The notes under the pieces: generated by a model
What the model was told of the DNA's origin: nothing
The model's input: the letters and a program-made list of their open reading frames with translations, nothing else
Database searches by the model: none
Translations under genes and position numbers: made by a program
From: Planctomycetota bacterium
GTDB taxonomy: Bacteria > Planctomycetota > UBA1135
Direction of reading: 5' to 3'
NCBI GenBank assembly: GCA_022447335.1
Contig: JAKVCF010000017.1
Location: 1 to 25,215 of the forward strand
DNA: 25,215 bases
In this document: in pieces, positions 17,943-24,445 of the stretch
How the letters are laid out: every line of letters starts with the position of its first letter
How positions within the stretch are numbered: the first letter of the stretch is position 1

Positions 17943-17968
17943 GAATCAAGTACTCCGGTACAGGATTC
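17943..17968. promoter_or_regulatory. Nested inverted repeat between ApbE-sulfatase and Gfo/Idh genes
   Basis: GAATC-aa-GTAC-tccg-GTAC-ag-GATTC forms a 26-bp imperfect palindrome in the 82-bp gap, 28 bp upstream of the oxidoreductase ATG. There is no T-run on the minus strand, so an intrinsic terminator is unlikely. It may be an operator or an mRNA processing/stability hairpin. The function is inference. Confidence 0.3.
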
Positions 17969-17997
17969 AGCCAAATTTCATCTATGAGGTATATGTT

Positions 17998-20364
17998 TCA
18001 GTCGATCGGAGTCGGCATCGGCGCTTTGCGCGCCATACGCCACTCCTGCAGCTCGGCGAGTAGGGTGTCCCGCATCTTGATTTCGGTCCCAGCGAGATTG
18101 GCAGTCTCGCTGGGGTCAGCGTGCAGATCGTAGAGCTCGACAGGCTTGTCGTCGAAGGGCTCGATCAACTTCCACTTGCCGCGACGGATAGCGCCAGCCG
18201 GAGTGGCGCGCCAAGTCCCTTTGCGCGCTTCGAGATAGCCGGGCATATGGAAGTACAGCGCGCGCTCGGCGAAAAAAGAATGCGGCTCGTTGGCCTCTTC
18301 ATTGGGCTGCGTCCAAAGCGGGCTAAGGTTTCGGCCTTCCAGTTGCTGTGGTGGTGATGGAGTGCCCGTGGCCGCTAGTAAGGTTGGATAGAAGTCCAGC
18401 GTGTGCACTGGTGTGTTGTTGATCTGTCCGGCTTGAATTTTTTTAGGCCATTGAATCAGCAGGGGTACGCGTATGCCACCTTCGCTCATCATTCCTTTTC
18501 CGCCCTTCAAAGGGTAGTTGTGAGTGATGTCCTTTTGATTCACGCCCGCATCGAGGTACCCGCCGTACCCACCGTTATCTGAGGTGAAGATAATGATGGT
18601 ATTGTCGAGCTCACCATTGCGCTCGAGCCATTGGATCAGGCGCCCGCAGTTTTGGTCCAGGTTCTCGACCATTGCAGTGTAGGTTGGATTGGCTTGTCGG
18701 CCACTGAGTCCACGCTTCTCGACGCTGGCCACCGTGAGTTTGGGCGCCTGGATTGGTGTGTGCACTGCGTAGTGTGGGAAGTATAGAAACCAGGGGCGGT
18801 CGTCTTCGGCTTCGAGAAATTGCAGCGCTTCGTCTGTCAGTCGATTGCTGAGGTATTCTCCCGGTAGACCTTCCTCAAGGCCCGGCAGCTGTTGGATGAT
18901 CTTTCCGTCTTTCTGGCGCTGATAGGGCCAGAAGTAGGTGGGGGGGTGCCCTACGTCATAGCCACCGATGTTTATGTCAAAGCCTTGTGCCTGGGGACCT
19001 TCTGGTGTGTCGTAGCCTCCTAGGTGCCATTTCCCGAAGTGACCTGTGCGATAGCCGGCAGCGTGCAGTGACTCGGCTAGAGTCACAATTTCGCTGGGCA
19101 TTTCGGTGACGTTAGGCGGTGGAACTAGCTTGCGATTTTCTTTCTTCCCACGTGCGCCTCCACCGACTGTGTACATGCCGTGCACCGGGATCGATTGGCC
19201 GGTCATGAGCGTGGCGCGAGTCGGGGCGCAGTTGGCTGCGGCAGCATAGGCATGCGTAAAACGTATGCCCTTCTTGGCTAGTTGGTCTAGAGCGGGTGTG
19301 CGGTAACTTGTCGACCCTTGGCAGCCGAGGTCGGCCCAACCAAGGTCATCAGCGAGGATGAAAAGGATATTGGGGCGTCGTTTGTGGGGGAAGTTGGAAG
19401 ATGTCGTGATTGAGGACTTTCTGGAAGTCAGGGTTGCTACACCCGAATAGCGATCCAGTACACGTGAGAAGACCTCGTCGTCGGCCACGCAGCGCATTGA
19501 GGCGAGTGCGTCGGCAATCATGCCGGAGGAGCTTTGTACCGAGGCCTCGAGTATTTCCGTCAGGCCAAGGCCGGTGTGCGGGTCGATGAGATGGGAGTAG
19601 TGCACCCCGCCGATCTCGATGGATTGGTAGCGGTCGCCGGAAGTTGCGATCGCCGCGTGTTGCAGCTGAATGGGCGTACTTGATGCACCTTCGCGCACGA
19701 TGCGCCAACCTTCCTGGTGCTCGGGTGGCGCAGCTGAGACGGCAATGTCCCCACCGCCATCAACGAGTGCTGACTCGATGTCGAAATCTCTTAGTGCGCT
19801 CAGCGCAAGGTCGAGTGCATAGCCTTTAGCGATGCCGCCAAAATCTAGCTCGATTCCAGGGGCGAGGAAGCGCACGGCAGGGGGGTTCATCCGCAGCTCG
19901 ATCTTGTCATGTCCTGAGGTGGCTTGTGCCGCGGCCAAGCGTTTTGCGTGCGGAAGTTCGCCCTGTCGTTTGCTGCGGCGCCAGAGCTTAGTCAGGCGGC
20001 CCAGCGTTGGGTCGAAGGCACCGTTTGAGTGCTTGGCTAGGTCAAGCGAAACCGCCAGTAGGCTGGCCAGTTTGGGCGAGACAGGATGCCAGGTCACGGC
20101 GTCGGTCTTAGCAGCCGTGGCGGCGAGTTGTACGACTTCGCTGGTTGGAAGGTAGTCCGAGAAGATTTGCTCGACCTGCTCGATTTGTGCGAATGCCGCG
20201 CGGAATCCTTGTGTGGCGTGGGCCGAATCGGGGGCATAGAGCACCACACGGAACTGGGTGCCCATCGCCGTGCGTGCCTGCTCGAATCGCTCCAACGAGG
20301 GGGTGGCGTGGTCGACCTGGACGCACGCGGTCAATAGGAGCAGGGAGAGGGGAGCTTTGAACAT
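17998..20364 (-). CDS. ApbE (FAD:protein FMN transferase)-sulfatase fusion lipoprotein
   Basis: A single 788-residue frame with two complete domains. Residues 1-14 are a lipoprotein signal (MFKAPLSLLLLTAC, lipobox LTAC), so it is envelope-anchored. About 30-315 is ApbE: RTAMGTQFRV, GAFDPT, DFGGIAKGYALD, DGGGDI, SHLIDPHTG and SGMIADALAS, the last in the metal-binding region. These enzymes transfer FMN from FAD to Thr/Ser of exported redox proteins. A short Ser/Thr/Lys linker follows, then an arylsulfatase at about 329-770. It has PNILFILADDLGW (metal Asp pair), CAPTRATLMTG with C379 as the formylglycine precursor in CxPxR, HFGKWHLGG, SDNGGYGG and GKGMMSEGGIRVP. The sulfatase has no signal peptide of its own, so a true fusion is more likely than two run-on genes. 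It is divergent from the SUMF1-like gene. The fusion is unusual; both activities are inferred. Confidence 0.9.
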   Translation of the reverse strand: MFKAPLSLLLLTACVQVDHATPSLERFEQARTAMGTQFRVVLYAPDSAHATQGFRAAFAQIEQVEQIFSDYLPTSEVVQLAATAAKTDAVTWHPVSPKLASLLAVSLDLAKHSNGAFDPTLGRLTKLWRRSKRQGELPHAKRLAAAQATSGHDKIELRMNPPAVRFLAPGIELDFGGIAKGYALDLALSALRDFDIESALVDGGGDIAVSAAPPEHQEGWRIVREGASSTPIQLQHAAIATSGDRYQSIEIGGVHYSHLIDPHTGLGLTEILEASVQSSSGMIADALASMRCVADDEVFSRVLDRYSGVATLTSRKSSITTSSNFPHKRRPNILFILADDLGWADLGCQGSTSYRTPALDQLAKKGIRFTHAYAAAANCAPTRATLMTGQSIPVHGMYTVGGGARGKKENRKLVPPPNVTEMPSEIVTLAESLHAAGYRTGHFGKWHLGGYDTPEGPQAQGFDINIGGYDVGHPPTYFWPYQRQKDGKIIQQLPGLEEGLPGEYLSNRLTDEALQFLEAEDDRPWFLYFPHYAVHTPIQAPKLTVASVEKRGLSGRQANPTYTAMVENLDQNCGRLIQWLERNGELDNTIIIFTSDNGGYGGYLDAGVNQKDITHNYPLKGGKGMMSEGGIRVPLLIQWPKKIQAGQINNTPVHTLDFYPTLLAATGTPSPPQQLEGRNLSPLWTQPNEEANEPHSFFAERALYFHMPGYLEARKGTWRATPAGAIRRGKWKLIEPFDDKPVELYDLHADPSETANLAGTEIKMRDTLLAELQEWRMARKAPMPTPID

Positions 20365-20485
20365 GCGAGGAAATCAGCGTAACTAACGGAGGTTTCCACG
20401 TCTTCTTGTTGGGTTATCCTGTCGCCGTGTAGGTGGGCCCCATTGGGCCTGCAGCTCAGCTGCCGGCATACTCCAACCTGTTTCC
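20365..20485. promoter_or_regulatory. Divergent promoter region with palindrome
   Basis: This 121-bp region separates the ApbE-sulfatase (-) and SUMF1-like (+) lipoprotein genes. It holds the odd palindrome GCAGCT-C-AGCTGC (20451-20463), flanked by GGCC and CGGC, about 22 bp before the + strand ATG, and a partly repeated GGGCC-CATT-GGGCC upstream of it. No clear -35/-10 or Shine-Dalgarno could be fixed. The palindrome could be a shared operator or a leader hairpin. Confidence 0.35.
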
Positions 20486-21633
20486 ATGTTTAGTCTGACC
20501 CTCTTTGGCCTGTTTGCCTGTGTCAATCTGCAGGAGCCCACTCCTGATCCTGCGCCCGCTCAGGTGCAAGAGTCCGATTCGGTCTACCCTGAAGCTCCCG
20601 CTGGCCCACCCCCGGTCTACCCCATTGAGCGTTCGGTTGCCAAAAATCCTGAGGAAATGAAGGCTTACCGCGATGTTATCCAGGGCACCAATGTGGGCTT
20701 CGATATGTTGCCGATTCCAGCGGGCAACTTCCTCATGGGATCGCCTGAAGGTGAGGAAGATCGCAAGGAAGACGAGGGGCCGCAAGTTGAGTTTTCTGTC
20801 GCCCCCTTTTGGATGGGCAAGTGCGAAGTTACCTGGGATGAATACCAAGTCTTCCAATTCAAGCTTGATCAGCAGCTGCGTGAAAAAGGTGCGGTCAAAC
20901 CAGGTCCAAGTGACCCATGGGCAGATGCTGTCAGTCGTCCCACTCCACCTTACGTCCCGACGGATTTCAACATGGGCATCGAGGGTTACCCTGCTATTTG
21001 CATGACGCAGTTTGCGGCCAAGCAGTATTGCAAGTGGCTTTCACATAAAACAGGCCGTTTTTACCGCTTGCCCACCGAAGTTGAGTGGGAGTACGCTTGT
21101 CGCGCCGGTACTACAACAGCTTTTTCCTTTAGCGATGACACGGATGAGCTTGAAGACTACGCGTGGTTCTTCGATAACGCAGACGACCAGTACCAGAAAG
21201 TCGGCACGAAGAAGCCTAATCCGTGGGGTTTGTACGATATGCACGGCAACGTCGCCGAGTGGGTGCTCGACGCCTCTCTAGAGATGGTTACTCCGGTTTT
21301 ATGTCACTCTCCAGCAAGAGTGAGGCACCGCTCCCTGGTCAATCGCTGAATGTCCCGATGAAGCTCTACCCGCGTGTCGTGCGTGGTGGCTCTTGGGACG
21401 ACGACCCCGACCGTCTGCGTTCAGCAGCGCGTAACTACTCTCGCAAGGACTGGAAGGTTCAGGATCCTCAGTTGCCTAAGAGTATTTGGTACCACACGGA
21501 TGCAACTTTCGTTGGTTTTCGTGTGGTACGTCCGCTCAAGCAGCCGACCCTGGAGGAGATGGCCTTTTACTGGGACGCCGACCTCGACGAGGTTCGTTCG
21601 ATTCAAGAAAAACAACGCCGTGGTGGCCGCTAG
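20486..21633 (+). pseudogene. SUMF1/formylglycine-generating-enzyme-like lipoprotein, frameshifted
   Basis: Two overlapping frames encode one FGE-sulfatase (SUMF1) domain protein of about 382 residues. The first part runs from ATG 20486: lipoprotein signal MFSLTLFGLFAC, a Pro-rich linker, then MLPIPAGNFLMGSPEGEEDR, RLPTEVEWEYACRAGT and LYDMHGNVAEW. It leaves homology near 21272-21282 and would stop at 21349. Homology resumes one frame back with SRDGYSGF, VVRGGSWDDDPDRLRSAAR and VGFRVVRP to the stop at 21633. The shift corresponds to one missing base. No canonical slippery heptamer is present, so a real mutation or a sequencing indel is likelier than programmed frameshifting. Copper-binding Cys residues of true FGE, expected just after GGSW, are absent (GGSWDDDPDRLR). 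So even the intact form is probably not a sulfatase-maturing enzyme but a binding or structural paralogue. Confidence 0.8.
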
Positions 21634-21666
21634 GAGCCCGGTTCAGCCGTTAGCATCGGTGTCCGC

Positions 21667-22968
21667 ATGAAGCTCTCCGACCGACGCCGTTTCCTCCAAC
21701 AGTCTTCCCTCCTCGCTGGCGCGAGCATCCTGGGAGCTACGCCTGGGCTCCGTGCAGCCAGCGGCCGCTTCGGTCGCTCCGACGAGCTGCGTATCGCGCT
21801 AGTCGGCTGCGGCGGGCGCGGCACAGGCGCCGCTGTGCAAGCACTTTCGACGGAAGGTCCAGTACGCCTCGTGGCTGTAGCAGATGCCTTTGCGGATCGA
21901 ATGAGTAGCTGCTTGGAGCAAGTCTCTAAGGCTAAGCCCGATCAAGTGGACGTTCCGGAGGGGCGCCGATTTGTGGGCTTTGATGCCTATCGCCGTGCGA
22001 TTGATTCGGGCGTTGATGTAGTCATCCTGGCCACTCCGCCGGGCTTCCGCCCCATGCATTTCGATTACGCCGTTCGCCAAGGTAAGCACGTCTTTATGGA
22101 GAAGCCGGTTGCAGTCGATGGCCCTGGTGTGCGCCTAGTACTTGCGGCAGCGGCTCTTGCCAAAGAGAAGAATCTCAAGGTAGGCGTAGGTCTGCAGCGT
22201 CACCACTCGGCGAAGTACAACGCAACTATGGATCAGCTGAAGGGGGGCGCGATCGGTGACCTTCGATTCTTACGTTGTTACTGGAACAGCGGGGGTGTTT
22301 GGGTGCGCCCGCGGGAAGCTGGTCAGACCGAAATGGAATACCAAATGCGTAATTGGTACTACTTCAACTGGCTCTGCGGGGACCATATCGTTGAGCAGCA
22401 CATTCACAACCTTGATGTTTGCAACTGGCTTATGGGGGGCTACCCCGAACAGGCGCAAGGCCAGGGTGGTCGCCAGGTTCGGAATGGCATTGACCATGGT
22501 GAGATTTACGACCACCACATGGTTGAGTACACCTATGCGAGTGGCACCAAGATGCTGTCGAGTTGCCGTCATATTCCTAACACTTGGTCTAGTGTGTCCG
22601 AGCATGCACTCGGGACTGAAGGTGAGTGCAACATCGGTGCGGCAAACATCAAGCGTTTCGATGGCGATAAGTGGCGTTACCGTGGCGAAGATCCGAATCA
22701 CTTCCAAGTCGAGCATGATGTGCTCTTCGCGGCGATTCGCAATGATGACCCACACAACGAGGCGGACAACGGTGCTATGTCCAGCCTGACCTCCATTTTG
22801 GGTCGTATGGCGACCTACTCGGGCAAGGTAGTAAGTATGGAGCAGGCGCTGAACTCTGATCTTGCGCTGGTGCCCTCGGGTTACGACTGGGAGTCGGCGC
22901 CCCCCAGCATGCCTGACGCTGAGGGTCGTTACCCGATCCCAATGCCTGGCTCGACTCAAGCCTTCTGA
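21667..22968 (+). CDS. Tat-exported Gfo/Idh/MocA family oxidoreductase (paralogue of 16575 gene)
   Basis: A 433-residue exported oxidoreductase. The N-terminus MKLSDRRRFLQQSSLLAGAS is a Tat signal with the twin Arg. The nucleotide-binding Rossmann motif is LRIALVGCGGRGTGAA, the EKP motif is in HVFMEKPVAVDGPG, and the C-terminal domain has MEYQMRNWYYFNWLCGDHI followed by EQHIHNLDV. The stretch is nearly shared with the paralogue (MEYQMRNWLYYTWLSGDHI), showing recent common origin. The likely role is NAD(P)-dependent oxidation or epimerisation of a sugar or cyclitol in the periplasm; the substrate is unknown. It starts 33 bp after the SUMF1-like gene and is probably co-transcribed with it. There is no clear Shine-Dalgarno before the ATG. 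Confidence 0.92.
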   Translation: MKLSDRRRFLQQSSLLAGASILGATPGLRAASGRFGRSDELRIALVGCGGRGTGAAVQALSTEGPVRLVAVADAFADRMSSCLEQVSKAKPDQVDVPEGRRFVGFDAYRRAIDSGVDVVILATPPGFRPMHFDYAVRQGKHVFMEKPVAVDGPGVRLVLAAAALAKEKNLKVGVGLQRHHSAKYNATMDQLKGGAIGDLRFLRCYWNSGGVWVRPREAGQTEMEYQMRNWYYFNWLCGDHIVEQHIHNLDVCNWLMGGYPEQAQGQGGRQVRNGIDHGEIYDHHMVEYTYASGTKMLSSCRHIPNTWSSVSEHALGTEGECNIGAANIKRFDGDKWRYRGEDPNHFQVEHDVLFAAIRNDDPHNEADNGAMSSLTSILGRMATYSGKVVSMEQALNSDLALVPSGYDWESAPPSMPDAEGRYPIPMPGSTQAF

Positions 22969-23011
22969 TCCGTTAAGTTTTCATCTGCAGTAAAAAGATC
23001 AACTCTGAATC

Positions 23012-23470
23012 ATGACTCGTCTCACCCTCCTGTTCCTTCTTTGCGGCCTGCTTCTGGCTGCGCTTTCTACTCCCGTTCTATCTGGTCCAGTTCAAGAGCC
23101 TGCTGCCCAGGAAGAAGAGGGCACGGTGATCGAAGATCAAATGAAAGCGATGAAGGGCGGCATGCGCCAGTTGCGCCGCGGTCTGCGTGATGCCGAAAAC
23201 CTGCCTGCCGCTCTCCCGATCATCCTTGAGATGCAGCAGGCAGCTCATATCTCGAAGACCGAGGTTCCCAGAATGGCGGCTGGTATAGAAGATGAGAAGG
23301 AGCGCGCAATGTTTGTCACGGCGTATCGCCAGGGCATGATTGCCACGCAAAAGATGATGCTCGAACTCGAGGATGCTGCGCTGGAAGGCAACCTCGAGAA
23401 ATGCGCAGAGCTTTACAACGCCCTGAAGGACGCCCAGGATAAGGGGCACGATCGCTTTACCGACGGGTAA
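23012..23470 (+). CDS. Exported cytochrome b562-like four-helix protein
   Basis: A 152-residue protein with a signal peptide (MTRLTLLFLLCGLLLAALST, cleavage near VLSG) and a mature, almost wholly helical domain of about 110 residues. The pattern matches the cytochrome b562 fold. A Met-rich first helix (MKAMKGGMRQLRRGLRDAEN) could supply the Met ligand. A third helix contains KMMLELEDAALEGNLEKCAE. The last helix (YNALKDAQDKGHDRFTD) places a His in the position of the axial His of b562. No CxxCH is present, so heme would be bound non-covalently if at all. The fold match is from memory of E. coli b562 and is moderate. It would act as a periplasmic electron carrier or a heme-free helical bundle. 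It lies 43 bp after the oxidoreductase gene and is followed by a strong terminator. Confidence 0.6.
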   Translation: MTRLTLLFLLCGLLLAALSTPVLSGPVQEPAAQEEEGTVIEDQMKAMKGGMRQLRRGLRDAENLPAALPIILEMQQAAHISKTEVPRMAAGIEDEKERAMFVTAYRQGMIATQKMMLELEDAALEGNLEKCAELYNALKDAQDKGHDRFTDG

Positions 23471-23508
23471 GGCTTTCGAAACGTCAGTCTAGTGGGGAGG
23501 CTATCCAA

Positions 23509-23544
23509 AAAATCACCCAGGAAGCCGGCTTCCTGGGTGATTTT
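23509..23544. terminator. Perfect 18+18 bp palindrome, bidirectional terminator
   Basis: The left arm (23509-23526, starting AAAATCACCCAGG) and right arm (23527-23544, ending GGGTGATTTT) are exact reverse complements. The centre is GCCGGC, and A-runs/T-runs flank the stem, giving a U-tail on each strand. It lies between the convergent b562-like gene (+) and accD (-), 38 and 20 bp from their stops, as expected for a shared intrinsic terminator. Confidence 0.92.
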
Positions 23545-23564
23545 GCTTTGGAGGACGTGAAGAA

Positions 23565-24425
23565 CTAGCTTTCCGCCGTAGCCGTTTTTGGTTTCGGATA
23601 GTCGCGACCTTGTGGTGTATAACGCAGGATAGTTGCGATCTGTCCGCGTAGTGCATGGCGATCGATAATCGAGTCAATCTGACCTTTTTCGAGCAAGAAC
23701 TCAGAGCGTTGAAAGCCCTCAGGAAGTTCCTGGCGGATTGTGTTTTGAATCACGCGCGGACCGGCGAATCCGATCAACGCCTTAGGCTCGGCGATTAAGA
23801 AATCACACACACTTGCGAAGCTGGCGGTGACACCTCCGGTCGTGGGATTGGTCAAGACCGAGATCGAGACACCACCGCGATTGCGGTAGTGATTGAGGGC
23901 GGCACAGGTTTTAGCCATTTGCATCAGTGAGATGGCACCTTCGTGCATGCGCGCTCCGCCACTGGCACTGAAGATAATCACTGGTACACGGTTGGCCTCG
24001 GCTAGCTCGATTGCGCAGGCAAGTTTCTCGCCGACGATTTCGCCCATCGATCCGCCCATGAAGGAAAAGTCCAGCACCGCGAGCACGACTGGAATGCCTT
24101 CAATCTCGCAGGTGCCAGCGATGCAGGCGTCGTTCTGCCCCGTTTTCTTCTGCGCGTTCTCGATTTTCTCGGCATAGGGCTCCTTATCTACAAAGCCTAA
24201 GCGGTCACGGGGGCGCAGATCAGTGAACTTCTCGGCGAAGGTGCCGGGGTCAGCTGTGATTTCGATGCGTGTGCGGGCGTTGATCGTGTGGTGGAACCCG
24301 CACTTTGGACAGACGTGAGCGTTCTGCGCGAATTCTTTGGTGTAGATCATCGCGGAGCAGCCTTTGCACTTTGTCCAAAGACCGCCTGGCATGTCTTTCT
24401 TCTTGCGGCGGAGGCCCCAGCCCAT
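23565..24425 (-). CDS. accD: Acetyl-CoA carboxylase carboxyltransferase subunit beta
   Basis: A 286-residue cytosolic subunit that, with AccA, transfers the carboxyl group from carboxybiotin on AccB to acetyl-CoA, making malonyl-CoA for fatty-acid synthesis. The N-terminal zinc ribbon has Cys at 20, 23, 39 and 42 (CKGC and CPKC). The crotonase-like core shows VVLAVLDFSFMGGSMGEIVGE, SASGGARMHEGAISLMQMAK, SVLTNPTTGGVTASFA and GFAGPRVIQNTIRQ, all diagnostic of AccD. The length is normal (about 280-300). accA is not in the window. The start is the ATG at 24425, without an obvious Shine-Dalgarno; translation may be coupled, since the upstream Eis-like gene ends 20 bp before it on the same strand. 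It ends near the bidirectional terminator. Confidence 0.97.
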   Translation of the reverse strand: MGWGLRRKKKDMPGGLWTKCKGCSAMIYTKEFAQNAHVCPKCGFHHTINARTRIEITADPGTFAEKFTDLRPRDRLGFVDKEPYAEKIENAQKKTGQNDACIAGTCEIEGIPVVLAVLDFSFMGGSMGEIVGEKLACAIELAEANRVPVIIFSASGGARMHEGAISLMQMAKTCAALNHYRNRGGVSISVLTNPTTGGVTASFASVCDFLIAEPKALIGFAGPRVIQNTIRQELPEGFQRSEFLLEKGQIDSIIDRHALRGQIATILRYTPQGRDYPKPKTATAES

Positions 24426-24445
24426 GTTTACATTGTAGCGCAGGC

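Noticed and set aside
21223..21349. Programmed -1 frameshift in the SUMF1-like gene
   Set aside because: No X-XXY-YYZ slippery heptamer or obvious downstream pseudoknot near 21272-21282; a one-base loss or sequence error is simpler.
22270..22959. 229-residue frame opposite the second Gfo/Idh gene
   Set aside because: It lies wholly antisense to a strongly supported gene and shows no recognisable domain; it is a shadow frame.
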